DNA of 64,000 nt from Caldimonas mangrovi (GCF_023721835.1 NZ_JAMKFE010000019.1:1-64000), one strand, 5' to 3'. Counted from the stretch's first letter, positions 16,451-25,548 are shown. Notes: generated from the letters alone by a model not told the origin. Made by a program: numbers and translations.

Positions 16451-17910
16451 ACCGCGACGACGACGCGCCCGGCACCAACCCCGGGCCCGACTCCACAATC
16501 TCGAAGTACGCCAACGAGGCCGACGGTCCGGGACAGCCGGACGAGCAGGCCTCGCCGCACGGCAAACGCGCGGTGCTGGTGGCAGCGGCGCTCGGCGGGC
16601 TGGTGCTCGGCGGCCTGCTGGTCGACTCGCTGATCAGCGCCTCGGCCCCGGCCCCCGCACCGGCCAAGGAGACGGCCAACGCGCCGGTGCCACAGGATCC
16701 GTTCGTCGACTTCGAGGAAAGGCAGCGGCTCGAGGCCGCGCGACTGGAAGCCGAGCGTCAGCGCCGGCTGGCCGAGCAGAAGAACCGGGGCGAGCCGGAG
16801 GTGCGGGCCTCGTTCGATGCCCCGCCGCCGCCGCGCGAGCGCACACCCGAGGAGGAAGCACGCGACGAGGCCCGTCTGGAGGACCTCAAGCGCGCGTTGG
16901 CTGCAGTGAGCTCCAAGGACATGGTGATCGAAGGCCGCGAGCCCAAGGACGACGCCGGCACCGGCAAGTCGATGGCCGTGGCACCGGCACGCGCAGCCAA
17001 CGGCAAGCCGGCTGCCGCACAGGCCGGGGCCGATGGTGCGCCGAGCGCCGAATCGACGCTGGCGCGGCTGCGGCAGGCGCTGGACCGCGCGAAAGGCGGC
17101 GGCGGCGCGGGGGGCTACGTCTCGACGGTCGCCGATGCGGCCAACGACCTCGGCCGGGGCGCCGGCGGCAACGCGGTGCAGTTCGCGCGCGATTTGCGCG
17201 GTTCCAGTGCCGCCTCGGCAGTGGTCGGTCAGTCGGCCAGCATGCGCCGCGAGCAGGGTGAAGGCCCCCGCCCCGGCGAGTACCTGGTGCCGGTGGGCTC
17301 GGTGATGTCGGCCGTGCTCGACATGGAGGTCAACTCCGACTGGGAAGGCCGCTGGCGCGCAATGATCACGCGCGACATCTACGACATCGACCAGGACGTG
17401 ATCCTGATTCCCAAGGGCACGCGCGTGCTGGGCACCTCGGTGAAACCGAAACCGGTCAACGAGGCGATCAACGAGCGCATGGCACTGACAGCCCAGTGGC
17501 TGGTGCTGCCGAACGGCGCACGCATCGATCTGTCGCGCAGCTCCATGCTGGATGCCGGTGGCGTGGCCGCGATCGAAGGCGACGTGAACCGGCATTTCCT
17601 GGCGATGCTGGGCGGCGTGGTGGCCTACGGCGTGATCGGCGGCCTGGGGGCGGCCGAAGCGGCCCGCCGCGCCGACCGCGACCCGGCGGTGGCCGCGGCG
17701 GGCATCATCAGCGGCGGGCGCTCCGCCGGCGCCGAGATCGCGTCGGGCCTGTCCGACATCGGCAAGCGCATCGCAGCGCGCTATCTCAATCTGGTGCCGA
17801 CCATCACCCTGAAGCCCGGCACGCCGATGAACGTGTTCCTCGACGACGAGATGTACCTGAAGCCATGGGCCCCGATCGACGAGTTCTCGACGGCGATGAG
17901 CCCGCGATGA
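16447..17910 (+). CDS. virB10: Type IV secretion core scaffold VirB10
   Basis: A 487-residue TrbI/VirB10 protein: a short cytoplasmic N-terminus, one membrane helix (about 41-64), a Pro-rich and charged coiled region to about 270, and the periplasmic C-terminal domain with YLVPVGSVMSAVLD, the conserved ILIPKGTRVLG, and LKPGTPMNVFLDDEM near the end. VirB10 bridges inner and outer membranes and relays energy state. It overlaps both neighbours by 4 bp, showing tight translational coupling. Confidence 0.93.
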   Translation: MNRDDDAPGTNPGPDSTISKYANEADGPGQPDEQASPHGKRAVLVAAALGGLVLGGLLVDSLISASAPAPAPAKETANAPVPQDPFVDFEERQRLEAARLEAERQRRLAEQKNRGEPEVRASFDAPPPPRERTPEEEARDEARLEDLKRALAAVSSKDMVIEGREPKDDAGTGKSMAVAPARAANGKPAAAQAGADGAPSAESTLARLRQALDRAKGGGGAGGYVSTVADAANDLGRGAGGNAVQFARDLRGSSAASAVVGQSASMRREQGEGPRPGEYLVPVGSVMSAVLDMEVNSDWEGRWRAMITRDIYDIDQDVILIPKGTRVLGTSVKPKPVNEAINERMALTAQWLVLPNGARIDLSRSSMLDAGGVAAIEGDVNRHFLAMLGGVVAYGVIGGLGAAEAARRADRDPAVAAAGIISGGRSAGAEIASGLSDIGKRIAARYLNLVPTITLKPGTPMNVFLDDEMYLKPWAPIDEFSTAMSPR

Positions 17911-18527
17911 ACGCGCCCGCACCGAGCCTCGCCGACGACTTCCCGGACACCCTGCCGCCGGGTCAGGTCGACGTCGACCTCGGGGCGCCGGCCGCGCCGC
18001 AGCCCACCACCTGGCTGGGGCGCCTGCGCGAGACCGTGCGGCGCTTCTCCGAAGGCGACTATGCGCACGCCCAGCTGCGCTGCTCGCTGCTGCCCTACCT
18101 GATCACCTGCTCGCCGGTGCTGGCCACCTCGGTGCTGGCGCCTCCCTGGCTGTCGTGGCTGATGAGCGGCCCATCGGTGCTGGCGCTGTACCGCGTCACG
18201 CAGGTGCTGGACGAGACCGCCTTCCAGGTGCCGCCGCACCGCGGCGCACTGGCCTACGCCATACCGCTGAACGGGGTGTTGCTGCTGTGGTGCCTGCTGC
18301 TGGCGCTGGCCGGCCACGGGCCGTTGATCCCGATGGGTGCGCTGCCGATGACGGCCCTGCTGTGCCTGGCCGTCGCACCGGCCTGCCGCCGCCAGCGCGA
18401 TCGCACGCACCGGCGCGTGCCGCTGCAATGGAGTTTCGGCGTCGCCGGTGTGCTGGTCGTGGCCCTGCATGGCGTGGCGGCCTTCATGACCGACCTCAAC
18501 GCCCAAGGAGACATGGTGTGGCGTTGA
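17907..18527 (+). CDS. Multi-helix membrane protein in the virB operon (unknown)
   Basis: A 206-residue protein with a hydrophilic N-terminus of about 55 residues followed by about four hydrophobic helices (LLPYLITCSPVLATSVL, IPLNGVLLLWCLLLAL, MTALLCLAVA, GVAGVLVVALHGVAAFM). I do not recognise the family; it is too short for VirB6. It begins on the ATGA overlap with virB10 and overlaps the next gene by 10 bp, so it is part of the secretion operon and probably an inner-membrane accessory. Confidence 0.8.
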   Translation: MNAPAPSLADDFPDTLPPGQVDVDLGAPAAPQPTTWLGRLRETVRRFSEGDYAHAQLRCSLLPYLITCSPVLATSVLAPPWLSWLMSGPSVLALYRVTQVLDETAFQVPPHRGALAYAIPLNGVLLLWCLLLALAGHGPLIPMGALPMTALLCLAVAPACRRQRDRTHRRVPLQWSFGVAGVLVVALHGVAAFMTDLNAQGDMVWR

Positions 18528-19036
18528 AGCGCGTGTGCCTGCTTGCCATGGCGGCGCTGGTGCCGGCGGGCGTGCACGCCGAGATGTACCGCTGCCCGCC
18601 GGTGCCCGGCGGCGACGCTGCCGTGGTGACCAACCTGCTCGATGCCGAGGATGCCCGGCAGCGCGGTTGCCAGCCGATGAAACCCCGGCGTTCCGCGCTC
18701 GATCAACCGATGCGCCAGCCCGCGCGCAGCGCCACTCCAACGGAGCATGCTGCGCGCGCTCCTGCCGCGCGCCCCACCGCTGCTGCTGCGCCCGCCGCCG
18801 GCGAGCCGGTCGGCGAACACCGCGTGGCGCCGCAGGTGCAGCGCCATCGCGATGACCAGCGGCGCGAGATCCTGGAGGCCGAGCTGCGCAAGGAGCTCGA
18901 CACGGCCACCCGGGTCAAGACGCAGCTGGAACGTGCCGGCGCCGACGACGCCAGCCGGCAGCAGACCCGTGCGGCGCTGGCGCGCCACGTCGCCAACGTC
19001 GACGCCCTGAAACAGGAAATCGCCCGCATCCGGTAA
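18518..19036 (+). CDS. Exported coiled-coil protein in the virB operon (unknown)
   Basis: A 172-residue protein with a signal peptide (MALKRVCLLAMAALVPAGVHA), an N-terminal EMYRCPP segment with cysteines reminiscent of small DUF4124-like periplasmic proteins, an Ala/Pro-rich linker and a charged predicted coiled coil (about 105-172). GTG 18518 has AAGGAG 7 nt upstream. The position between virB10 and virB11 suggests a periplasmic part specific to this secretion system. Confidence 0.75.
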   Translation: MALKRVCLLAMAALVPAGVHAEMYRCPPVPGGDAAVVTNLLDAEDARQRGCQPMKPRRSALDQPMRQPARSATPTEHAARAPAARPTAAAAPAAGEPVGEHRVAPQVQRHRDDQRREILEAELRKELDTATRVKTQLERAGADDASRQQTRAALARHVANVDALKQEIARIR

Positions 19037-19040
19037 CCCC

Positions 19041-20108
19041 ATGAGTGCCAGCGCCGATTCACAGACCCAGGAAGCCCAGACCGCCATCAAGCTGCAGTGG
19101 GAGCTGGTGCGTCACTACCTGACGCCGATCGCCCCCTACTTCCGGCAAGAGGGCGTCACGGGCATCTTCGTCAACCGCTACGACAGCGTCTACATCATGC
19201 GTTTCGGCGAGTTCGAGCGTGTCGATGCACGCTGGAACAGCGAGTTCCACTTCGTCACGGCGATCGAGCAGATCGCCAACGCGCTGGGCCAGGAAGTGCA
19301 CGCGGTGGACCGCCCGCTGCTCGACGCGCGGCTCGACGACGGCTCGCGCATCAACGCGGTGCTGGCGCCCACCGGCGTGGCCGGCAGCAACATGACGGTG
19401 CGCCTGTTCCCGAAGACGCGTTTCACGGCCGACGCGCTGCTGAAGGCCGGCGCCTTCGACCAGGCCATGCACGACTACCTGCGCCTGGCGATGCTGAACC
19501 GCTTCAACATGGTGGTCTCGGGCGGCACCGGCAGCGGCAAGACCACGCTGCTCAACGCGGTGAGCAACTTCATTCCGGACGACGACCGCATCGTCAGCAT
19601 CGAGGACACCGCCGAGCTGCAGATCAACGGCTCGCACTGGGTGGCGCTGGAAGCCCCGCACCGATTCGCGAAGGACGTGGAGCCGCTGACCATGAGCCGG
19701 CTGGTCAAGAACGCGCTGCGCATGGAACCTCAGCGCCTGATCATCGGCGAGGTGCGCGACGGACCCGCGGCCGAAGCCTTGTTGACGGCCGCCAACACCG
19801 GCCACTCCGGCATTCTGTCGACCATTCACGCCAACAACGCGCTCGACACCATCGACCGCCTGACCAACCTGGCAGCGTCCGGCTTCAGCGCGATTCCCTA
19901 CGAACACGTGCAGCGCCAGGTGCGCAACAACCTCGACGTGATCCTGCACGCGCAGAAGACGCCGCACCACGGCCGCCGCATCGTCGAGATCGCCGAGCTG
20001 GCCAACGGCGAGTTCCGCCTGCTGTGGCGATGGAACTATGCCGAGGGCCGCCACGAGCAGGTGGCCGACCCGTCGACGCACCGCATGCACTACACCCGCA
20101 CCCATTGA
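19041..20108 (+). CDS. virB11: Type IV secretion ATPase VirB11
   Basis: A 355-residue hexameric traffic ATPase. An N-terminal domain (1-140) is followed by Walker A GGTGSGKTT (about 160-168), Walker B RLIIGEVRDG and the His box TGHSGILSTIHANN. All motifs needed for ATP hydrolysis are present. VirB11 energises substrate transfer and pilus assembly at the cytoplasmic face. It starts 4 bp after the preceding stop. Confidence 0.95.
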   Translation: MSASADSQTQEAQTAIKLQWELVRHYLTPIAPYFRQEGVTGIFVNRYDSVYIMRFGEFERVDARWNSEFHFVTAIEQIANALGQEVHAVDRPLLDARLDDGSRINAVLAPTGVAGSNMTVRLFPKTRFTADALLKAGAFDQAMHDYLRLAMLNRFNMVVSGGTGSGKTTLLNAVSNFIPDDDRIVSIEDTAELQINGSHWVALEAPHRFAKDVEPLTMSRLVKNALRMEPQRLIIGEVRDGPAAEALLTAANTGHSGILSTIHANNALDTIDRLTNLAASGFSAIPYEHVQRQVRNNLDVILHAQKTPHHGRRIVEIAELANGEFRLLWRWNYAEGRHEQVADPSTHRMHYTRTH

Positions 20109-20142
20109 GCCGGCCCGCGCGGGCCCGGCACGGACGACAACG

Positions 20143-22773
20143 ATGGAAGCTCTCGACTCGATGAACGCCATGGTGACGCGCGGGGTCGTCGCCGCGATGC
20201 GCTGGTCCGACCCGTGGTGGTGGCTGTGGACCGCTGCGGCACTGACGACGCTGTCGCTGCTGAACATCCTGCCGCTGCGGGTGCCGCCGGCGAAGGAGAC
20301 CGAGTACGGCCTGTACGACCTGTTGAAGATCGGCCTGCGCAACCTGGCCGTGTATTCGCTGGTGGTGCTGGTGCTGCTGTACTGGCCGGCGATGTACTTC
20401 GCTTCGGTGGCCGCGCTCGGCTCCGATGCCGGACAGGGGCACGACTGGTTCTTCCGCTACCTGTCGCACCAGGCCGCAACCTGGGGCTGGCTGCTGGCCG
20501 CCGGCGTGGTCGGCGGACTGGCGTGGCGGGTGATCGCGGCGCGCTACCTGACACCGCGGCTGTCGCAGCTGGTGCAGCGCATCATCGTGCGCCAGGAAGA
20601 CCACAAGCAAAGCGACATGCGTGTCGAGATGGGCAAGCTCAAGACGCGCGACTTCAAGCCCCGCCAGTACTACAAGCCCGAGCAGATCTTTCTGGGGCTG
20701 GACGTGGACGGCAAGCCGAGCTATTTGCCGGCGGCCTTGTTCAAGGCGACGCACACGCAGGTGGTCGGCCCGACCCGCTTCGGCAAGGGCGTGCTGCTCG
20801 GCGTGATGCTGGAGCAGGCCATCGCGCAAGGCAACAGCGTGGTCTACATCGACCCCAAGGCCGACGCCTTCATGCCCTACATCATGGCCGAGGCCTGCGA
20901 GCGTGCCGGCCGCCGCTTCATCTACATCGACTTGAACGGCGAGGACACGCGCTGGGCCCCGTTCGAGGGCGGCAGCGTGCGCGACCGGCGCGCCCGCATC
21001 GTCAACTGCTTCGGCCTCAACAACACCGGCGACGGCTCCGACTTCTACAAGTCGAAGGAGCGCGCCATCCTCGACACCATCATGCCGCGCTCGGGCACCA
21101 GCATTGCCGGCCTGCGGGCAACGCTGGACCAACCGGGCGAGGACGGCAAGCCGCTGAAGGACTCGGCCAACCGGCTGTACGACGGACTGGTGGAATTCAG
21201 CATGCTGCCGTCGCTGAACCCGAAGAAGGGCGGCGGCAACAAGATCGGCGACGCTTTGAAGTCGGGCGCCAGCATCTACGTGCGCGGCTCGCTCGACGAC
21301 AGCACCATCAAGCGCGCCACGCAGGTGTTCATCTCCGAGGTGATCCAGGAGGCCCGCCGCCTGGGCCCGGAGCGCAAGCACCACCTGACGCTGGCGATCG
21401 ACGAGCTGAAGTTCATGATCTCGCAGGAGGTCAGCGACGCGCTGGCGACCATTGCGGGCTTCAACGTCAACATGATCCTGCTGCACCAGTCGATCCAGGA
21501 TCTGCGCGGCCCCGAGGACCGCTCGCTGAACGTGCAGGCGCTGGAATCAGGCGTGATCGTCAACTGCCAGATCAAGCTGCTGTACCGCGCATCGGACCCG
21601 GACACCGCCGAGTGGGCCAGTCTGCTGTCGGGCACGAAGATCGTGCGCGCGACCAAGTCGGCCACCGTCGAGTACAACCGCTTCGGCGGCGAGGCGTACG
21701 AGAACAAGCGCATGCTGTACGACCTCGAGGTGCCGATCGTGACGCAGAACGAGATGCTGAGCCTGTCGCCGCGCGTGGGCGTGCTGTTCGCACCGGAGCG
21801 GCTGGCGTCGGTGCTGTACACCTGCTATGTGCCGGCCGATACCAAGCGGGTGCTGTACCAGCGGCCCAAGGACAAGGTGCCTGAGGCAGCGCCGGCTGCG
21901 ACGAAGGCGGCGCCGGCCGCCATGGAGGCTGGCGCGCAGGCCCCCGCGGCACGGAGTCCGGCGCCTGCGCCCGCCCCTGCAAAAGCGCCCGCTCCGGTGG
22001 CCGGCCCGCCTGCTGCCTTGCCGGCGCCGGCGGTGGCCGCTGCCGCACCTGTGCAAGCGCCGAGCTTGCCGGCACAGAAGAACGCTGCACCCGCGGTCGT
22101 GCCCGTGACCGTTCCGGCGCCCGCCAAAGCCGCGACACCCGAGGTGGCCCAGGACCCACCGGTGTCGTCGGAGGCGCCGGCGCCTGCTGCCTCCGCAGCC
22201 CCCCGTGGGGCGGACGCTCCGTCGCCTGCTGCAGCCGCTGCCGTGCCGCCCGCCCCGCCGCCGTCGCCACCGAAGGCAGCCGCCCAGCCGCAACAGAAAC
22301 CGCCACCGCAGAAACAGGCGCAAGCGCCCGCACAGCAGAAGCCGCAGCAGCAGCCACCCAAGGCGCCGCAACAGAAGCAGGCCCAGGCACCACAGAAGCA
22401 GCAGGCGCAGAAGCAGGCTTCCGCGCCGAAGACTTCTGAACAGGCCCAGAAACAGGCTCCCGGGCCAACGCCGCACAACCCCAAGCCGGCCGTGGCAAAG
22501 CAGCCCGAGCCGCAGCAGGCCAAGGCCAAGCCGAACGCGCCGCAGCCTGGAGGACCCCGGGCATCCAACGGGGCCGCGGCCGACCCTCCGAAAGCCAAGC
22601 CGGCGGGAGCCCCTGCCCGCCCGGAGCTGACGGGCCCGCCCCGTCCTGCGCACCTGCGCAGGCCCGACGTGCCACCCGTGCACGAGCCAGGCGACAAGAC
22701 GCCCGCCGCCTTGAAACCGCCTCACCGCCCGGAGCGGGTCGAACCCGAACAGGCCGGCAGTTCGCCTGCCTGA
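20143..22773 (+). CDS. virD4: Type IV coupling protein VirD4 with long low-complexity tail
   Basis: An 876-residue coupling ATPase that presents substrates to the secretion channel. The N-terminus has about three membrane helices (to about 135), Walker A is GPTRFGKG (209-216, Phe where Ser is usual) and Walker B LAIDEL (417-422). From about residue 579 to the end runs a tail of nearly 300 residues dominated by Ala, Pro, Gln and Lys, absent from typical VirD4. The tail may bind substrates or partners, or be disordered linker; length variation by repeat slippage is likely. Last gene of the operon, converging on yidD. Confidence 0.9.
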   Translation: MEALDSMNAMVTRGVVAAMRWSDPWWWLWTAAALTTLSLLNILPLRVPPAKETEYGLYDLLKIGLRNLAVYSLVVLVLLYWPAMYFASVAALGSDAGQGHDWFFRYLSHQAATWGWLLAAGVVGGLAWRVIAARYLTPRLSQLVQRIIVRQEDHKQSDMRVEMGKLKTRDFKPRQYYKPEQIFLGLDVDGKPSYLPAALFKATHTQVVGPTRFGKGVLLGVMLEQAIAQGNSVVYIDPKADAFMPYIMAEACERAGRRFIYIDLNGEDTRWAPFEGGSVRDRRARIVNCFGLNNTGDGSDFYKSKERAILDTIMPRSGTSIAGLRATLDQPGEDGKPLKDSANRLYDGLVEFSMLPSLNPKKGGGNKIGDALKSGASIYVRGSLDDSTIKRATQVFISEVIQEARRLGPERKHHLTLAIDELKFMISQEVSDALATIAGFNVNMILLHQSIQDLRGPEDRSLNVQALESGVIVNCQIKLLYRASDPDTAEWASLLSGTKIVRATKSATVEYNRFGGEAYENKRMLYDLEVPIVTQNEMLSLSPRVGVLFAPERLASVLYTCYVPADTKRVLYQRPKDKVPEAAPAATKAAPAAMEAGAQAPAARSPAPAPAPAKAPAPVAGPPAALPAPAVAAAAPVQAPSLPAQKNAAPAVVPVTVPAPAKAATPEVAQDPPVSSEAPAPAASAAPRGADAPSPAAAAAVPPAPPPSPPKAAAQPQQKPPPQKQAQAPAQQKPQQQPPKAPQQKQAQAPQKQQAQKQASAPKTSEQAQKQAPGPTPHNPKPAVAKQPEPQQAKAKPNAPQPGGPRASNGAAADPPKAKPAGAPARPELTGPPRPAHLRRPDVPPVHEPGDKTPAALKPPHRPERVEPEQAGSSPA

Positions 22774-22844
22774 GGCCGCCACACCGCCATGCCGCCGCGC
22801 TGCCGCCGCAGCGTTCCCGCAAACCGCTCGGCCCCCAAAAAGCG

Positions 22845-22876
22845 AAGGGTGCCCTCTCTTGCGAGAGGACACCCTT
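22845..22876 (-). terminator. Terminator shared by virD4 and yidD
   Basis: AAGGGTGCCCTCTC and GAGAGGACACCCTT form a 14-bp stem (one mismatch) with a TTGC loop. A5 at 22836-22840 gives a T-run on the minus strand, downstream of yidD. Confidence 0.85.
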
Positions 22877-22909
22877 CCCCAGTGCTCATTGCCTCCTAAC
22901 CATTGGCGA

Positions 22910-23299
22910 TCAGTGGATCCGCCACCCGATCCGGTCACCCACCCAGACGCCTGCCGCCACGACGGCAGTGATGATGGCGAGCGCCTTGCCGGCCTCGACC
23001 TGCTCCACCCGGGTGGGGAAGTAGGGCGGGGCCGGCACCGGGTCGTCGATGCGGTCGGTGAGACCGCAACGCCTGAGCCGGGCGGACGTCATGACGAATG
23101 CCTTGCGCAGCCCGTGCACCCGCACGGCCTGCTCGCCGTAGTGCGAACAGGACGGATGGAGCTTGCACGCGCTGCGCTGTCCGGTCAGCCGGAGCGCCCG
23201 GTAGACGGGGTACATCGCCCTCCGGTATGCCAGGATGGCGGCCACGGCGAGCACATCCGGCAGGTCGTCCCGACCCTGCCGGCTCTGCATGTCGCTCAT
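22910..23299 (-). CDS. YidD-family membrane protein insertion factor homologue
   Basis: A 129-residue protein with the YidD signature: Cys45, CSHYGEQAVRVHG (Cys51) and LRRCGL (Cys78), matching 'C..PSCS.Y...A...HG' and a later RC. Unlike housekeeping YidD (about 70-85 residues) it has an extra C-terminal membrane helix (about 104-122). YidD helps insert membrane proteins at the Sec/YidC site. The start overlaps the preceding small membrane protein gene (ATGA), so the two are co-translated. A second YidD in an accessory region may serve its membrane proteins; this is inference. Confidence 0.85.
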   Translation of the reverse strand: MSDMQSRQGRDDLPDVLAVAAILAYRRAMYPVYRALRLTGQRSACKLHPSCSHYGEQAVRVHGLRKAFVMTSARLRRCGLTDRIDDPVPAPPYFPTRVEQVEAGKALAIITAVVAAGVWVGDRIGWRIH

Positions 23300-23568
23300 C
23301 GGCGCGAGCGGAGCCGGCCGCGAGCGACAGACACCACCGCGCCGGCGATGGCAGACGCCACGCCGACGAGGCACATCGTCATGAGCAGGTCGATGCCGCC
23401 GGCGCCGCTGCCGCCGCCGTCCGCCACCGGATCGGCGTACAGCTTCGGGCCGCCGGCGTCGTACAGCCGCTTCATGGCTTCACGGTGGTCGTCCGGGTTG
23501 CCGGTTTCGTACGCCTTGTCCTGGGCTTTCCGGTACTTCGGGTCCTTGTACGGATCTTTTTCTGCCAT
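23296..23568 (-). CDS. Small single-helix membrane protein (unknown)
   Basis: A 90-residue protein with a charged Lys/Asp/Tyr-rich N-terminal half (MAEKDPYKDPKYRKAQDK), a Gly-rich hinge and one membrane helix near the C-terminus (LLMTMCLVGVASAIAGAVVSV) followed by Arg residues. The start has an excellent GAGGTGATC ribosome site. It is the first gene of a two-gene unit with yidD and is driven by the promoter at 23717-23744. Confidence 0.75.
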   Translation of the reverse strand: MAEKDPYKDPKYRKAQDKAYETGNPDDHREAMKRLYDAGGPKLYADPVADGGGSGAGGIDLLMTMCLVGVASAIAGAVVSVARGRLRSRR

Positions 23569-23716
23569 GGAGATCACCTCTTCCAGCATGACACGACGGT
23601 CATGACAGGAATGGGGTCGGTTTTCCTGGATGGCACGGGAACGGATTCCCGCGTTTCGTGCACTGCATCCTCGAGGCCGTTTCCGCATCGGCGGAGCGGG
23701 CCAGGAGGACGGGTAC

Positions 23717-23744
23717 GTTGTAGGGCGAAGCCGGGGATGCACAA
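23717..23744 (-). promoter_or_regulatory. Element promoter P11 (TTGTGC-N16-TACAAC)
   Basis: The -35 (23739-23744) is the weakest of the set; the -10 at 23717-23722 and 16-bp spacing agree with the others. The leader is 148 nt. Confidence 0.55.
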
Positions 23745-23832
23745 GGGCGCCAAGGCGAATGCGTCTGCAGGATGTGGCGATGACACGTCACGCATCGGCG
23801 CGTCGGCACGCGGCCGCCGGGCAGGAAAAGCG

Positions 23833-23863
23833 AAGCCGGTGTCCATGGACACCGGCTTCCGGA
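23833..23863 (-). terminator. Intrinsic terminator after family C copy 1
   Basis: GAAGCCGGTGTC and GACACCGGCTTC form a perfect 12-bp stem with a CATG loop, then GCTTTTCC on the minus strand. Confidence 0.8.
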
Positions 23864-23919
23864 GCGCGCGAGACGAGCCCCGCACTCCCGCTGTCAATCT
23901 GCGGCGTGCCGAGACACGC

Positions 23920-24537
23920 CTACACCGCCACCGGCACCGACACCAGCCAGGGATTGGAGCCGGGCTCCGGCGCGAACCTGGCTTCCGCGCGCCGCTCGAC
24001 GAGCAGGCGGGACCAGGTCACATTGGAGTACGGCTCGCCTCTGGTGACGGTCTCGTGGATGAACGCCAGCGAGTCGTGATCGGCGAGGATCACGGCCATG
24101 CCGATGCGCCATCGGTGCGCCGCTTCCCTGAAGGCCTCGACGCCGGTCGCCAGCCGTTCCAGGTACTGGGCGTTCGGCTCGCGACCGATGCACTCGACGT
24201 CGCCTTGCGGTTTGGGCTTGCCGGTCAGCAGCCCGAAGCCGCGCGGCTGCCACAGCGGCAGCAGCCATTGCGGCTGCTCGGGCGTCATGCCGGCAGTGCA
24301 TTCCAGGGTCTTGCGCGCCAGCCAGGTGTTCGGCAGAAACCAGTGCAGGTCCTGCGGTTCCACCCCTGCGTCGATGCGCATTTGCTCCAGGCCGGGCCTG
24401 AGGCAGGCTGCCAGTTCGTTGAAGGCTGCCGGCAGCAGCGTCGGCGACAAGGGATCGATCACTCCCTCGGCCTCCTCGATCGAGGGGGGCAAGGGAATCA
24501 TCACTGTCGGCAGCGTGCGCGAGTACGGCTCTTGCAC
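23920..24537 (-). CDS. Family C protein, copy 1 (possible pseudo-histidine phosphatase)
   Basis: A 205-residue soluble protein of unrecognised family, paralogous to the next two genes. Shared blocks: an N-terminal IPLPPSIEE, a central LWQPRGFGLLTG, an IGRE......LERL..GV helix and a hydrophobic MAVILADHDSL strand near the C-terminus. The order and spacing of these blocks resemble the histidine phosphatase fold (RHGE, E..G..QG, GES...R, V.VTHG) with all catalytic residues lost; this is a weak, by-eye inference. GTG 24537 is preferred because it sits 4 nt after GGGAGG, matching the start context of its paralogues. Confidence 0.75.
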   Translation of the reverse strand: MQEPYSRTLPTVMIPLPPSIEEAEGVIDPLSPTLLPAAFNELAACLRPGLEQMRIDAGVEPQDLHWFLPNTWLARKTLECTAGMTPEQPQWLLPLWQPRGFGLLTGKPKPQGDVECIGREPNAQYLERLATGVEAFREAAHRWRIGMAVILADHDSLAFIHETVTRGEPYSNVTWSRLLVERRAEARFAPEPGSNPWLVSVPVAV

Positions 24538-24624
24538 GGGTCCTCCCGGGGCTCCGTATCGGTATTCGATGAGGTTCGATCGACATCCTCGCGTCGGCAC
24601 TCAGCGCTTCGACGAGGCGATACG

Positions 24625-24652
24625 GATCTAGGGCGTTGCCCGCGCCTGGCAA
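24625..24652 (-). promoter_or_regulatory. Element promoter P12 (TTGCCA-N16-TAGATC)
   Basis: The -35 is at 24647-24652, the -10 at 24625-24630, with a 16-bp spacer and an 87-nt leader. Confidence 0.7.
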
Positions 24653-24710
24653 CCCCGCTGCAGCTGTCGTGACTTGACGCAGCCTGTACCGACGCCGGCA
24701 AATAGAGCGA

Positions 24711-24736
24711 GGCCGGTGTCCGTGCGGACACCGGCC
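24711..24736 (-). terminator. Intrinsic terminator after family C copy 2
   Basis: GGCCGGTGTCC and GGACACCGGCC form an 11-bp stem, followed by TCGCTCTATTT on the minus strand. Confidence 0.8.
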
Positions 24737-24819
24737 TCCGGAGCGCAAGGGACCTGCCCCGCACTCCCTCTGTCAATCAGTGGTGCACGCGCGCACCTGG
24801 ACCTTCCGGTCCGGGCACG

Positions 24820-25476
24820 CTACAACACCACCTCCCGCAACGCCGGCCACGGGGTGCGGCCACGCCGCGCGCCCGTGGATGCTTCCTGCTTCCTTTCGGC
24901 CAGCAGGTCGCTCCAGCGGGGCATTCCGGACACCTCGGCGTCGAGATGGGCCACGATGTGGTCCATCACCTCCTCGTCGACCAGGATCACACCCAGCGGA
25001 ACCCGCCAGGTGTGCAGGGCGAACGTGAAGGCGTCGACACCGGCGCTGACCCGGTCCGCGAACGCGTCGCCGGACTCCCGGCCGAGCGCCGGCAAGTCTG
25101 CCTCGGCCAGGCCGGACAGACCCGAGTGCCCGGTGAGGACACCCCACCCGCGCGGCTGCCATTGCGGCAGCCGGCACAAGGGCGGCAGGCCCTCGCCGGC
25201 GGGCCCGGTCGGCGGGTGCACCCCCGCCTGGGCGAGAGCGCTGATGGCCCCGTCTGCGTACGGCAGGTGCGAGGTGAACCAGCGCGCCTGCTCGGGACGC
25301 ACCTCGACGGTCGACATCAGCGCCATCATGCCCGGTGCAACGACATCGACGAACTCGTGCCGTGCCTCAGGCGGCAGGGTCGGGTGCAGCGGCCCCCGCA
25401 CCCCCCGCTGCTCTTCGAGCGAGGGGGGTAGCGGGATCAACAGCACCCACGCCCGCCTTTCTTCGGCGTCAGGCAA
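24820..25476 (-). CDS. Family C protein, copy 2 (possible pseudo-histidine phosphatase)
   Basis: A 218-residue paralogue with IPLPPSLEE, LPQWQPRGWGVLTG, LGRESGDAFADRVSAGVDAF and LGVILVDEEVM in the same order as copies 1 and 3. The segment ARWFTSHLPYADGAISAL sits where a histidine phosphatase would have its second catalytic Arg in 'SSPL.RA.QTA', but the Arg is absent. TTG 25476 follows AAGGAGGAGTC directly, an almost ideal ribosome site shared with copy 3. Soluble and without known motifs. Confidence 0.8.
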   Translation of the reverse strand: MPDAEERRAWVLLIPLPPSLEEQRGVRGPLHPTLPPEARHEFVDVVAPGMMALMSTVEVRPEQARWFTSHLPYADGAISALAQAGVHPPTGPAGEGLPPLCRLPQWQPRGWGVLTGHSGLSGLAEADLPALGRESGDAFADRVSAGVDAFTFALHTWRVPLGVILVDEEVMDHIVAHLDAEVSGMPRWSDLLAERKQEASTGARRGRTPWPALREVVL

Positions 25477-25548
25477 GACTCCTCCTTGTTTCGTGTCGGT
25501 CGATTGACATCCAGGCCCCGGCGCATGGCGCCGGGGCCTGGACCCGCA

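Noticed and set aside
23894-24748. A 284-codon minus-strand frame overlapping family C copy 1
   Set aside because: It is in a different frame from the family C gene, lacks its conserved blocks, and extends through promoter P12.
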